Below are positions 1 through 11,928 of a stretch of DNA of 64,000 bases, piece by piece. The notes beneath the pieces are model-generated. The model was not told the origin of the DNA. It saw only the letters and a list, made by a program, of their open reading frames with translations, and did no database searches. Origin of the DNA: Fremontodendron californicum (taxonomy: Eukaryota; Streptophyta; Magnoliopsida; Malvales; Malvaceae). Location of the stretch: the NCBI GenBank assembly GCA_030761205.1, contig JAULJL010000005.1, positions 8,023,501 through 8,087,500 on the forward strand, in the 5' to 3' direction. The stretch's first letter is position 1; every line of letters starts with the position of its first letter. The position numbers and the translations under genes were made by a program.

Positions 1-557
1 TTGCTTCCAACTACTTCTTTCATCATTTCGCATTCTCTTATCTTCATTGTGACAAGGCGCCCCATATTTTGGGCTTTTGAAGATGTTATCAGTTCTGCTA
101 TCTCTTTGCATTTCCAGACATCCAAAGTTGTAAGATTTTGAAAAGATGAGGAATCCGATGCTAAATTAACCAAACTGCCACATTTCCAAACTTCAAGACT
201 TTCAAGACTTGCACAAATATGGTCCAGCGGTGAGTCTTGCTTCCATAGAAATCCTATCTTCTGAATCGCATGCAATTTCAACTTTTTAATTCTTGGGAGC
301 GTGATGATCATGTCTTTCTCCTCACCCACATCACCTTCGTAAAGAGACAACTCTTTGAAATTGCAAGAAAGCATCTCAAGCATTTCCAGATTGTAAAATC
401 TTTGAAGGAAACAAAACGGGAAAACAGCTGATTCATTGAAGTAGCAAGTAACCCGAAGAACTTTTATATGGCAAAACAAGTCTGCCGCAAACTGACAATC
501 ACTTATCATCGCAATGTCGTCACTGCTAAGCGAAACTTCCTCCAATTGGGGGATAAC
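1..557 (-). CDS. Resistance gene exon 4: terminal LRR block, cut by window edge
   Basis: Open in phase 0 from a CTTAG acceptor (exon starts at 557) to the window edge, 185 codons with no stop. It starts VIPQLEEVSLSSDDIAMISD and continues through LRRs such as LESLEVWKCGSLVNL and LTTLDVWKCKEIAEL. It is colinear with, and very similar to, the broken copy at 34435-35336, which extends further toward the stop and indicates that the true 3' end lies a few hundred bases beyond this window. Confidence 0.85.
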
Positions 558-2708
558 CTAAGAAGTCAACAAACAAAAACAATGAGATATATAGTGTGAT
601 TGGTTTAGAATTACAATGAAATAGAAAAGCGTAACACAGAAAATGAGCCATAACACAGATAATTATAATGAGCCCATAACATAGAAAAACGATACGCCCA
701 CCGATACGGTATTAATTATCTTGATTTATATTCAATTTTGATCAACTAAGTTAAACCTAAATAATACGTTCTCAAATTTATCTTGGTATAAAATCATAAT
801 ATTAATTTCTAATTTAATTATTTTTCACATTAATAAATCTCAATTTTATGAAATCAAATTTTATTTTTTATACTTGACAATGATATTAAAAAAAAATTGT
901 CAATCAATGTACAGTACCGCGGCAATGGTGGGTACTGAAGCTTCTAATTGTTATATTCCTTATTTTTTTAGTAATTGTAATTATTACAACCACAATTAAT
1001 ACTTTAGAAAAATTTCACTCTTTTATTTTGATAGCTTGATAAATTCCTTTTGGCTGAGTAAAGGAAAAAAAAAAATTGAGAGTCTACTCCTTTAGTTGAC
1101 CCAGAAGAATCAACGATATTAAAAATATATGATGATTAAATTATAAAATTACAGTAATAACCTAGTCTTATATCAATAATTTTATGAGAAGAGATTATTA
1201 TTTAGACAGGACAAAATCTGAAGTAAGTTATTATTTTTTATTTTGTTAATGAAAATTGGATGCATTAGGTTGAGAGGTACCAGATGATTTAAGTAAAACT
1301 TATGAACATCTTCAAGGGAAGGGTGAAGGGTCGTACCTTTTCAATCAGAAAAAGTGGTTGTTGGATTCGGGATTCTACTTCCCCAAATATCTTAATCTTC
1401 GCACACCGATGTGTCTTCAACTTTTTTAACACAGGCCACGTTGTGCTGTGCATTCCTGGGTAGAAACATACGAGGTTTGGTAGATTCCAAAGCATAAGGA
1501 AAGATAATTGATTAAATTGAAACCAAATTTCTTGTTCTACTCCTTCAATATTCTTTGAAATAATCTCCTCCACCCCACAGCTATCAACTGTAAGCCTTTC
1601 AAGTTGCAGAAGACCTTTGGCTATTGAAAATGGAAACAGAGTTTTCAAACTCCAACATTTCCAAACATATACTTCTCGTAGATTTTCAAAAGAAATATTT
1701 TCATTGGGATCCTTATTCCAAACATGCTTCAACTTTGGCAAGCGATAGAGATACACTTGTCTTAATTGACTGGCCACCACACATGTTTCTTGAATATCGA
1801 GATCTAACCCTTGGACTTGGAGTTGAAACACTTCTTCTAGTGAAGCACAATCAGTTACTGTTAGTATTTCTAGTTTTTGAAATACTCCCAGTAGAGAAGA
1901 TGAAAAAATGTTCAACAAAGCATCACAATACTCAACGTTCAACTCTTTTAATTTAGAAAAAGAATCCGCATGAAGTTGGTTATACCATATCCCCTCCACC
2001 TTTCTCAAATGGGAAATTGTGATTTTCTCCAAGTTGGGAAAAGTAACCTACATAATTCGAGCCAATGTGAACAATGATTAGAAGAGTTAATTGTAACAGC
2101 AAGGGAAAGGGAAAAAAGATAAATGCACTGCAAGTTGAGAAGAGTCTACCTTTTTATTGAACAACACTCCATCAGTGGAGATATCTTTGCTCATTGATTT
2201 ATGGATGAATCCCTTCAATTCAGGACAGTGTTCTATCTCCAGAATCTTCAAGGCTGGGAATTCAACAATATAATCTTCATGGCAAAATCCGATGAGTTTC
2301 TGAAGACCCTTTAATTTGAGGGAGTTCAATTGAGGGAAGGAGATTGGAGCTCTGTTTCCATCTGCTTCTTTTATCATCTCCTCCGTTGATATTATCTCCT
2401 GTATGCACTTGCATTCAATTATCTCCAAGCATTTGAGCTGCTGCAGATATTCAACCATAGAGTAGGATAACACGTGTTTTAAGTTGGCACAGTCCTCAAT
2501 GATCAAGCTTGTCAAATTTTGAGTTGAACAAAACCCTTTGGGAAGCCATATCCTTTCAATGCTAATTGAGGATAGTTTCAGCTTCTCCAACTGAGGAAAC
2601 ACTATCTGCACACATGTAAACTGTTTACTCACCAATTCAAATGATGTAAAAGGGTACTATTTTTTTTTTTTTTTTTTATGATTTTAATTAGCACATTACA
2701 AATTTATC

Positions 2709-2758
<50 letters not shown>

Positions 2759-5752
2759 AGTATTAATTGTATCCAATGTTTAAACAAAAGCTATAGTATA
2801 AGAATTTATAAAAAGGCAAGCATAACATACTGGCTTATCCCAAATTTAATTAGTCTTTTTACTTTTTTTTTAACTTCTTATTCTCATATTTTCCTATACG
2901 TTATATCAAATTTTCATATTCTTCTAATATTTTTTGACATTAAAAACTATTGAACATGAATATTATAAAAAAATTTAAAATTTAAAAATAAAATACATTA
3001 AATTCAAATATTTTTCTTAAACTTTGTTTCAAATCAAATATGAACTTACAAAAATGAAATATAGAGAGCATAACTCAACTTTCTTAAAGATTGATGGAGA
3101 ACTAAATTGAGTATTAATTTAAAAAGATTGATGGAGTGGAGATGAAAATTAAATTTAACGAAGTTGGAAATGAGACCAATATGCATGTATTGGGAGAAGG
3201 AAAAAAAGATTAAATACCTTTTGATTGAAAAGGGCCATTCCCTGTGGAGATATGGAAGTCGAAGCATTGTTTTCGAAGCAAAAGCTAATGAACTTTGGCA
3301 GACCCTGGAGCGTCAAAGACTGTAGTTGAAGAAACTCAATTTTGTGAACACCATCATTAGCTTTAATGATATATTGGATCATCGCACCATTTTGGATATG
3401 GAGATTCTTCAACTGTTGAAAACATTCCCTACCTTCTGACTCGTGTAGCAAAATCTCCACACCTTTCATTTCATCTAGGTATAGATTTTCAGCTTTCTTC
3501 AATAAAACTTTCATTCCATAATTTAGAAAGCCAATGCTTGTCTGTAGCTTGAGTTTTAGTGTTCTGGAGTATTCATTCTCCCAATCCCAATCCCAGTCTT
3601 CTCCTATGAAAATATTGTATCTTTGCAAATTTTCAAAGAACAAGTCTTTGGGAATAATCTTGGCATTAGGGATATGAACATCTAAAGCAGTTAAACAAGA
3701 CAAAGCCTTCAATTCAGCAAGACTAGCATTGCTTTGCTCACTGGGGTGTCCCTCTGCTTCCCATTGAACAAAACTGTTACCCATATACAATTCCTCTAAT
3801 CTAGACAGATTGCATAAGACGCCAGATGGAATTCTTTTGAGTTTGGTACAATCAGATAGATCTAACAACTTTAACTTAATCAGCTGTCCTATTTCCTTGG
3901 GTAACATTTCAATATCAGAAATCAAAAGGCTAAGAATTTCCAAATTCTTGAGCTCCCCAATAAGGGCAATATCTCCCAACACACATTCATCTAAGCATAA
4001 TGTTCGAAGGTTTGCTAGCAGGGAAATTGATGAAGGCAAGGACGGAAAATGCATTTCAGTCAGACCTAGGACTTTAAGATTTTTCATTTCCTGAAAAAAC
4101 TTAGTGGGCATTTTCATCGAAGGATCCTTGCTAAACATACACAAAAAAGTAAGTTTTGGACATTCCAACTGATCAGAAAGCTTGCTAATTTTAGCATACC
4201 GCAAACTAATTTTGTCCCAACTTTTCATTGTGTCTCCATCTGGCCAATCGTTCAGAACATCCTCGTGTCTTAAAACAAACACGTGGTTGTCTTTAGAAGC
4301 GATTGATATGGCCACATCACAAATAAGGTCATGCATATCAAAGCGCAGATTGGTATAACTATCAAGTAACAAACAAGAGGCTTTGAGATGACTCACCACT
4401 GTCAACAGTCTGTTCCGTGTTTCTTCAACTGTGCTGACACCGTTAAATAATCCCAAACCCATTGCATATTTAAGCAAGTCTCCAATGAGAGCATCATGAC
4501 CCATTAGACTGCAAAGCAAGAAAGTCTGTTTGTGTTCCTCACTTTCTAAACGATTGTAACTCAACTCTATAGCTGAATATGCTTCTGCTGGTACCCCTCC
4601 GAAGTTGCTTGACGAAGGTTTGTTAAGTTGCCGCAAAGCATCCCTCCATTGAAATAATGATGCATTTCTCAAAGTCCTTGCAAGTGCTTTAATGGCGATT
4701 GGCAGACCAACACATTTTTTAGCTACCTCAGTTGCTATAGGCGACAAGTCAGGACTTTCAACACCGTCCCCTGCCATCTTCTTGAACAAATCCCAAGCTT
4801 CTTCTTGTTTTAAAACTCCGATTGGGAAACTTTTTTTAGCATCCATACCCTTGGATAAAACATTAAGATCTCTGGACGAAAGCAGTATGGTGCATCCCTG
4901 ATGCTCATCTCCAAAAGGAATTCCCAGTTCCATGGGGTCTAATCTTGTCCATATATCATCTAAAACAACAAGAATCTTCTTCTCTTTCTTCAACCTTTCA
5001 CACAAACGACTTGCTCTTCCGGTCATACTCTGCTCCTCAAATTTCAATCCCAGCATGTCTGCAATCTGGTCTTGAATTTTGTGGATGTCAGGAGTCTGAG
5101 TCACAGCTGCCATAACCACCGAGTCGAAGAACTTATCCTCTTTGACTTGTATAACAACTTCTTTGACAAGTGTGGTCTTGCCAACACCAGCCATCCCGTA
5201 CACCCCTATAATGTTGATACTAGGATCTTTCACTGCCTCCACGATCTCGTTAAGCACCTGCTTTCTTGAATCAAAGGCCTCAAAATCTTTAGGAGGTGCA
5301 AACGCTATGGCTTGTGGAACATCACGATACGATACGTTGTCTTTGTCAAATCCACCTTGCTGGAGGAGGTCATCAGCAACATTGGCATCTTTTTCTGCTT
5401 TCCTGCTAAGCTGGTAACGAGACTTGAAATTAGGACACAAGCCAATGAAACACTTGTTCTTTGCTTTGTCTTGAAGACCCTTCACTTCTTTCAACTCTGC
5501 ATTGATTATGTTGTCCGCTTTAATCAGCCAACTCTTGACGTCGGTGTGTATCTTCTCCCCGTTGTTTTCAGCAGCATCAACGTCTCGCTGCACTCTGTCT
5601 CTTCTTTCTGCCAAGCTTTCAACTTTCTTCTCAAAATTCTTCAACTTTTCCTCATGGAGGAATACATAACTTATTTGACGTTTGATTGGATGGAAAAAGT
5701 GTTTGAAAACTTCGGCGATAAGGTTGCCAGCGGTGCCGATAGCAATTTCCAT
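1..5752 (-). CDS. CC-NB-ARC-LRR disease resistance protein, RPS2-like, four exons, 3' partial
   Basis: Spliced gene read on the minus strand as 5752-3218, 2605-2150, 2047-1337 and 557-1 (continuing off the window). Every junction fits GT/AG and every intron is phase 0. Known for the family: an intracellular receptor whose NB-ARC switch binds ADP/ATP and whose LRRs sense pathogen effectors or guarded host proteins. Seen: an N-terminal coiled-coil region (about residues 30-130), then P-loop GMAGVGKTT (186-194), kinase-2 LVVLDDIW (261-268), GLPI (349-352), the MHD-position motif MHDL (473-476), and LRRs through all later exons. The motif VSYRDVPQA before the NB-ARC is typical of the RPS2/At4g27190 subgroup. 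The start at 5752 is chosen because the protein then begins MEIAIG, as relatives do; the upstream in-frame Met adds an unconserved hydrophobic tail. No lesion is visible in the part present. At least about 1,420 residues are encoded here. Confidence 0.9.
558..1336 (-). other. Intron 3 of the resistance gene
   Basis: AT-rich sequence between exon 3 (donor at 1336-1335) and exon 4 (acceptor at 559-558). No reading frame with coding character, and no transposon ends that I could recognise. Confidence 0.7.
1337..2047 (-). CDS. Resistance gene exon 3: LRR block
   Basis: 237 codons in phase 0. The acceptor is TATGTAG before 2047 and the donor AAG|GTAC follows 1337. The exon starts VTFPNLEKITISHLRKVEGIW and carries about seven irregular LRRs, for example LKELNVEYCDALLNIF, LEILTVTDCASLEEVF and LREVYVWKCWSLKTLF. 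The reading frame is intact. No start codon is needed because it is an internal exon. Confidence 0.85.
2150..2605 (-). CDS. Resistance gene exon 2: LRR block
   Basis: 152 codons in phase 0, from a CAG acceptor (2608-2606) to an AAG|GTAG donor after base 2150. It opens with IVFPQLEKLKLSSISIERIW, the standard opening of LRR exons in this gene group, and contains irregular LRRs rich in conserved cysteines (LTSLIIEDCANLKHV, LKCLEIIECKCIQEI, LKILEIEHCPELKGF). Two short introns flank it: 612 bp upstream and 102 bp downstream. Confidence 0.85.
2606..3217 (-). repeat. Intron 1 with compound (TA)n(GT)n microsatellite
   Basis: This intron lies between resistance-gene exons 1 and 2. It contains a T18 run near 2660-2678 and a compound (TA)n-(GT)n dinucleotide repeat at about 2712-2758. 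The rest is AT-rich with no coding signal. Such microsatellites are normally length-polymorphic, so this one is a natural marker for the locus. Confidence 0.7.
3218..5752 (-). CDS. Resistance gene exon 1: CC, NB-ARC and first LRRs
   Basis: 845 codons from the ATG at 5752 to an AAG|GTAT donor (last exon base 3218). It carries the complete CC and NB-ARC module, with all nucleotide-binding motifs intact, and the N-terminal LRRs (for example LRTLCLDECVLGDI and LKLLDLSDCTKLKRIP). The exon ends after a LFNQK segment. Exon 2 ends with the very similar LFNKK, suggesting that the LRR exons arose by exon duplication. If exon 1 were not spliced, the frame would run 20 residues into the intron and stop. 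Confidence 0.9.
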
Positions 5753-6511
5753 TTTTTTATTCTTTTTACTTTTTTCAACAAAAATTAGAAAGCAACACAA
5801 ATGAAAGATTAGAAAATCAAGAGGGAAGCAGACCAAAGAAATGGAGAAAATTTTGAAAAAACGGAAAGGAAAACCAAATAGACTCCGAATTAAACAACAA
5901 CAAAGGTGAGAAATTGAAAAGGGGTTTCACATACTGGCCTTCCTCACTTAGCTATCAACGAGTGAAGGATCAAAAGGGTGTAGAATTAGTTTGGTAAAAG
6001 AGAACACAAGTGCAAGGCTCTCTCTGGTTTAGTGGGTGGAAAGTAGAGGGAATAGGAGTTGCAGTGAAGGCTGAAGATCAAGATGAGGAAACAGTTACTT
6101 ACTTGGAAGAGTTTTAAGAATCCGCTACGAGCAAAAGATTGAGCAGAAGTAAGATTAGATTGAGAAAAAAAAGGAGATTTTAGCTGAGACTGTGTACACA
6201 ATTCGGTAAGACTTGAGAGATACAGTAGACAGAGAAATCAAGCTTTTTTTTAATAAGTTCTCATTTAATTGGAATTGGAAGAGAGAGAGACAGAAGGATA
6301 TAATAATAATAATAATGATGATTTTAGGGAGATCCAAAGTTTATATCTCATCATCATTTGGTTTGATTGTTTTCAAATTAGATGTTAGAAACAAAAAAAA
6401 AATTAGTTTCATTGTTTTCAATAATAATATTTTCATTCCCTCACAAGTACTTGAATAGTGTCGATATATAAGAAAATCATATTTTCTATTATTTTATTAA
6501 TAAATTTAAAA
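5753..6511 (-). promoter_or_regulatory. Upstream region of the resistance gene
   Basis: About 760 bp between the start codon and the right-hand Mutator-like element. It should hold the 5' leader and promoter. A donor-like AAGTAAGT on the minus strand near 6100-6110 could start a leader intron, but I saw no convincing acceptor. A short (TAA)n run lies at 6299-6314. No confident TATA box assigned. Confidence 0.35.
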
Positions 6512-8335
6512 GAGTTAATAGCATTAAAAGTCTCAAATTATATAACATATTTTATATTCATCTTTAAACATTAAAATGTATCAATCAGGTTCTCAATGTT
6601 ATAAATTTATATCAATATATTCCTTCCGTTTGACCGTCAAAAATGACGTTAAATGACGGATGATATATGACGTGTAAATTACAAAAATACCTTCTGCTCA
6701 TGTAATCCTCATTTCTTTTCAAATTTTATATTTCTTTTCTCTTTTTTATAAATAAATACAAAAAAAAAATTATATTATAATTTAAATTATTTTTTTGAAA
6801 ATATAATTAATTTATAAACATTTAAAATATTTACTTAAATTAATTTTATAAAAACTATTTTTTTTCCTTTTACTTTTATTTTCCTTTTATATTCTTTATA
6901 AATAAACTAAAACATAAATAATAAATTATATTATATTAAATTAATTTTATAAATATTAAATAATTTATTAAAAGTATAAAATATTTATTTACATTAATTT
7001 TATAAAAATTATTTTAAGTTTTTTTTTTACTTTTTTCTCTTTTCCCTTTTTTCTGGTTAATAAATAAATACAAAGAAGAAAAAATAATTTATAATATAAT
7101 TAAAATTTAAAAAAGTAAATAATTTATAAAAAATATAAAATATTTATTTATAAAAATAAAATTTCTTTTCTTTTTTATTTACTGTTATAAATAATTAAAT
7201 ACAAATTAATTATTTATTAATAATTAAATAATTTATAAAAAATAATATATATTTATTTTAATTAATTAAAAAAGTTATTTTATTTTTTTTTCTTTTTTTT
7301 TATAAATAAATTAATTTTATAAAATATTAAATAATTTATCAAATATAAATATTTATTTACATTATTTTTTTTTGTAAATATATTTTTTTTCTTTTTTTTT
7401 AATTTTTTTCATTTTATTCTCTCCACCTAACTCTCGTCGATCGAAAAAAAGAAATTTGAATCCCCACCGTCAGTACGACCTTGTGAAGGATCAAACTGTC
7501 ATTCATAAAGCTCAATAGGCATTGTAAGAGGTCAAATTTGATCCCTCGCGCTAGATCGGTGAGGGTCTCATTTGGTGCTTTATGACAAATTCGGTCAAGG
7601 TAGTTGCCACCTCAACTTCAGCATTGAAGTCGACATAAAAAATATAAAATTTTAATTAAATGAATGTAAATAAATATTTTATATTTATAAATTATTTATT
7701 TTTTTATAAAAAAATTTTTTTTAGAAAAATAAAAATAAAAAGGAAAAAAGAAATAAGGAAAAGGAAAATAAATTTATTTTTATTATAAAATTAACGTAAA
7801 TAAATATATTATATATTTTTGAATTATTTTATTTTTGAAAATTTAATTTAAATTATTTTTATTTATTTATAAAGAAGAAAAAGGGAAAAGGAAAAAAAAA
7901 GTAAAAAAGTAAAAAAAACTTAAAATATTTTTATAATGTTAATGCAAATAAATATTTTATATTTTTTTATAAATTATTATTTTTTATAAAATTAGTTTAA
8001 ATTATAATATAAATATTACTTTTTATTTTTTATTTATAAAAAGGAGAAAAAATAAAAATATAATAAAGAAGAAATAAAATATATTAATAAAAAAAGGAAA
8101 AGAAAAAAAAATAAAGAAATAAAGACAAAAACAATGATTAGATCAGCAGATGGCATTTTTGTAATTTACACTTCATATGTCATCTGTCATTTAACACCAT
8201 TTTTGACGGTTTGAGTAACGGAATGACTACATTAATACCAAGCTATAAGATTGAGAACCTGATTGATACGTTTTGAAGTTTATGGACAAATATAAATATG
8301 ACCTATAATTTGGGGACTATTAGTGCTATTAACTC
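6512..8335. mobile_element. Non-autonomous Mutator-like (MULE) element with long TIRs and 9-bp TSD
   Basis: The termini are inverted: GAGTTAATAGCA at 6512 and its complement ending at 8335. The similarity continues inward for roughly 200-230 bp (shared blocks include ACCGTCAAAAATG and GTGTAAATTACAAAAAT). An exact 9-bp direct duplication, AATTTAAAA, flanks it at 6503-6511 and 8336-8344. Long TIRs with a 9-bp target duplication are the Mutator signature. The interior is extremely AT-rich except for a GC-richer core at about 7420-7620. No transposase is encoded. It sits about 0.75 kb upstream of the resistance-gene start. Confidence 0.8.
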
Positions 8336-8423
8336 AATTTAAAATTCAATTTATTGATTCATTAATATTTCAAGTGATTTTTCTATCTATCACCAATAGA
8401 ACTAATAAATTAAAGGATTAGTA

Positions 8424-8596
8424 TTTGATGCATTGAGAGTGTATAAGGCTATATACTGTCAGTGCATCTTACGATGCCACGTGTTAAAATTAGATTGTAG
8501 GGGTCAGGGGTTAGAGTTAGTGGTTAATTTCTTATGAGGTGTCAGTATAGGATTCACTGTCAGTGTATGAAGCCTATACACTAACAGTGCATCAAA
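8424..8596. mobile_element. MITE, TTTGATGC family, copy 1
   Basis: Terminal inverted repeats begin TTTGATGCATTGAGAGTGTA and end in the imperfect complement (CACTAACAGTGCATCAAA). Subterminal CACTGTCAGTGTA-like blocks recur at both ends. The interior is a short GT-rich stretch (GGGGTCAGGGGTTAGAGTTA), the reverse of the CCCTAACC-rich interior in the copy at 18868-19050. No coding capacity. Confidence 0.65.
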
Positions 8597-8622
8597 AAAG
8601 AACTCTAAGTTAAATATTTATA

Positions 8623-8770
8623 TTTGATGTACCGACAGTATATATATCTATACACTATCAATGAATCAGATGATACCATCTCATTGAAAATAAAAAAAAA
8701 ATTAATGAGATAAAATTATCTTGTTCACTAATAATATATATATATATATATATATTATCAGTGTATCAAA
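8623..8770. mobile_element. MITE, TTTGATGC family, shorter copy 2
   Basis: Starts TTTGATGTACCGACAGTATA and ends CAGTGTATCAAA. It has the same terminal words as the neighbour at 8424-8596, only 27 bp away, but a different, AT-rich interior including a (TA)n run. Probably a deleted or divergent relative. Confidence 0.5.
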
Positions 8771-10100
8771 TATAAACTCATAAATTAATTAATGAGTAAA
8801 CCCAAACTCCAAACTTTCTTTCTTATTAGTTATTACTAATACCGGAATTGGTATCCTTAGGTGAGTGGAAAAGAAAGAAAAAAAAATTGTATAAGGTAGT
8901 TTTTTTTTTTTTAAATGAATAGTTTTTTAAAAAATATGTATTTTTTGTTTAAAAATATATTTTATAAAAAAATTTAAAGACAGTAATACTTAATTTTATT
9001 ATTTAATATTATAAATTTATTTAATTATTTTTATAAATTTATTAATTAAACTAATGTCATTTAACACGTTAGATCTAACTTAATAAGTCTTTTTATAATT
9101 AATATAGAAGAATACAATAATTGAGTCAATGTAGAAGTCTTTGTCTCACTTTTTTTAGATAAGTCTTTGTTTTTGTTGTGTTATATTTTTTAGATATGAT
9201 AATTTTGAGTATTGTAAAATTACACAAATATAATATGTAAAAATAATTAAAATATAATATAAAATATAATATAATATAATATAATATAAAAAATATAAAA
9301 AATATTATATTAATATATGAACGTATAAAATTTATAAAATATTAATATTTTAAAATTTATATAAATATATAAAATTTTAAATATAATTATGATAAAAAAA
9401 CACAAATACAAATATAAATTATAAAATCTATTATTTTCTCATGCTAGTACAATTATTGAGCTCTCAGTATCTTCTTTCTCTTTCGTGCTGTTTCACACCA
9501 ATTTCCCATTTTCAATTTTTTTTAGCAGAGCACCAATGTCCAATTATATATTATTCTCTATCTCCCAATTCATTTGTTTTCTCTTTTTTTGTCCATTGCC
9601 ATTTTTCTGGTTATGAATAGAATAATAGTATTCTCTATCTCCCAATTCATTTGTTTTTATTTTATTTTATTTTAAGGAATTTAAGAAACAAACATAATTT
9701 ACTCTTGTTTTTATATTAAAATTTTATATTTTCTTCTAACTTGATGCATCATGATTGTTCATACCAAAAATTAAAACAATCATAAAAATAATTTTAATAT
9801 ATAAAAAATTAAAAAAGTTAAATATTAAAAAAGAAAAAAATTATTGAATCACTCCAAACTCCAAAGTCTTTTCCTTGGCTATTATTACGGTAAGCTGGAT
9901 TAGTATAATATTCAGTCAATTATGTCTAAGTCTTTTTTTTTTTTTTTTTTTCTGGTTGAGAAAAGCTCAAGCTATGTCTGTCTTTTTAGTAGTATTTTTC
10001 CTCATACTATAGTACAATTATTAGGCACTATGTCTAAGGCTATTATTACCGCGTGCTGCATTAGTACAATAATGAGTCAATGTCTAAGGATTAATTTAAT
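8771..10100. other. AT-rich intergenic DNA
   Basis: No gene. It includes a short direct duplication of about 27 bp (CTCTATCTCCCAATTCATTT) at about 9553 and 9631. There is also a near repeat of the phrase around TATTATTACGG/CGTGCTG at 9880 and 10030, and long T runs. Nothing else recognised. Confidence 0.5.
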
Positions 10101-10461
10101 ATTACTATTGAAAAAAAGCTTTGATTAAAAAAAATTTGAGTTGAAAAAAGTGAGTTTAAAAAATGTTAAAAAGTTATGGTTTAAATTTTTTTAAAAATAT
10201 TTAGTATTACTGTGAAAAAATATTTTAGAAAATTGAAATGTTAAAAAAAACATATGTTTAAAATAATAAAAGTATAAAGATGAGATGATAATAAAGTTAT
10301 TTGATCCAAAAGTCAGTTTTTAAAGCTCAAAAACTATATTTTTTTTATTTGACTTTTCAAACCATGATTTGAATAGCAGAAGTCAAATTTTTTTATCTTT
10401 TTAGCATTGTGTTTGTGGTAAAAAGCAACTTTTAACCTCAAAAGCTGTGTCAGAAGCAATA
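10101..10461. mobile_element. MITE-like repeat, GTTGAAAAAA family, copy 1
   Basis: Colinear with 15534-15904. Shared blocks include GTTGAAAAAAGTG, AAAGTCAG..TTTTAAAGCTCAAAA and CTTTTCAAACCATGATTT. The terminal sequences (CTATTGAAAAAAA and TGTCAGAAGCAATAG) are imperfect inverted complements. Non-coding. Confidence 0.6.
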
Positions 10462-11109
10462 GGTTCCATGTTAAGATGGAATCCAAAGTTTTTTTTAGGG
10501 AGTTTTTAATTTTTACCCCCAACTGCATCAGAATTCAGAATGCACTCACGGTACAATTATTAATTTTCTCTACCCTTCAATTGAAAATTAAGGTGTGTTT
10601 GATAGAATAAAAAATAAAAAGATAAAAATAGGAGAATGAAAGAGTGAAAAAAAAATAAATTTTGAGTGTGTTTAGTAGAAAAAAAAAAGTGAGACGAAAG
10701 AAAATAAAAAAAGTTATTATTTTCTATCATAATGCATAAAAACAAATCATTTTAAATTGGAATAATTAAAAGAGAGAAAATGAAAGAGAAGTGAGTTAAG
10801 TTCATATTTACAAGATTATCTATTATTTTTTAAATTTTATCTTTTTATCTTAATTTATAAAGAGTATAATGATAAAATAATATCATTTTTTCCTTTTATT
10901 TTTCAACTCTACCAAGCAATGGGTGGAAAAAAAATTACTTTTTTTTTTCACTTTTTTATCTTTTTGATAAGCTTATAAAATATACATTTTATGCCTTTCT
11001 ACCTTTAGTTTTTATTATATTTTCGATCTTTATCTTGTTTACTTATATTATGTTTTTGAATTTTAAGTACAATAAAGAGAATAAAGTCAAAAGATGTCAA
11101 TAATGATGG
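10462..11109. other. AT-rich intergenic DNA
   Basis: No gene. The phrase GTGTGTTTGATAGAATAAAA near 10590 and the similar TGTGTTTAGTAGAAAAAAA near 10668 look like terminal words of a further MITE type, but I could not pair both ends. Confidence 0.35.
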
Positions 11110-11345
11110 TAAATAACTTATAAAATCATAATCACAAGATGGAAGAAGACTCGGGGGTCAAAAAGATAAATTTCTAGTTGCAAAGCAAGAAGGCAGATTT
11201 GACCTCCGGAGCTTGTTGCAAGGAAATCATTATGTTGAAGTTTTTATTTGAAGAAACTTTCTCTTGACTTTTGAAGCTGACTTGAATATCTTTCCAACGA
11301 TAGTTTACACGCCCAAATCGGATAAGAAATGGGCATCCAAATAAA
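11110..11345. repeat. Dispersed LTR-derived fragment (related to 37949-38180)
   Basis: About 230 bp colinear with 37949-38180. Shared words include AATCACAAGAT, GAAGAAACTT, TTTTGAAGCTGA and CTTTCCAACGATA. The other copy lies at the start of the large LTR-like block on the far side of the window, so this is probably a fragment of the same retroelement LTR family. Confidence 0.55.
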
Positions 11346-11394
11346 AGATAATTAAAACTATTTTTAAAATAAAAGGAGTAGGCTTCGGCTCCTA

Positions 11395-11775
11395 TAACAC
11401 TCAATTAATTTTTATAAAAAAGTTGAAAATAAATTAGTATTCCATAACGTTAGAGTTTGTTATTAAATTTTAAATATTTTTCATAATTTTTCTAAATACA
11501 ATAATATAATATTAAAAATGAAAGCTAATTATACTTAATTGTAATTATATTGTTCAAATAAAATGATTCATTCTTTGATAATTCTTTCATTATTTTTAAA
11601 AAAAAATTCAATTTTCAATTCCTAATAATAAATATTTTTATTAATTTTAATTAATATAGTATTACATAATATATTATTTAACTTGAAATTGCTCCTTTTA
11701 TTAATTATTTTTTACTATTACATAGTTTTATTTAAAATAAAAAGCGACCCGCTAATTTGCGGGCCACCAATCTAG
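11395..11775 (+). mobile_element. Helitron 3' end
   Basis: The segment ends with a GC-rich hairpin CCCGC-TAATTT-GCGGG (11748-11763), 8 nt before CTAG (11772-11775), and is followed by T. This is the Helitron 3' architecture: a subterminal hairpin and CTRR inserted before T. The sequence upstream is colinear with 18540-18828, so both belong to one family. The 5' TC end was not located. Confidence 0.6.
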
Positions 11776-11928
11776 TATATATAATATTAACTATAAGGTC
11801 TAATTATATGCATGACAAGTGTCTTAGGATAGAGAAGAAATTGTTATATTTGTTTTGGGTGAAGAAGGAAAAAAAGAAAAGAAAAGGAATTTTTTTTATG
11901 TGTTTGTGTTATTCTTTGCGTATTTAAA

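Noticed and set aside
2678..2953. Plus-strand frame containing IYIYIYIYIYVCVCV
   Set aside because: Translation of the (TA)n(GT)n microsatellite in intron 1.
3810..5788. Plus-strand frames of 65-158 codons opposite resistance-gene exon 1
   Set aside because: Antisense shadows of the NB-ARC coding sequence with no independent signals.
5753..5836. Upstream Met at 5836 as the start of the resistance protein
   Set aside because: It adds a hydrophobic, unconserved 28-residue tail; the Met at 5752 gives the usual MEI-type N-terminus followed by the coiled coil.
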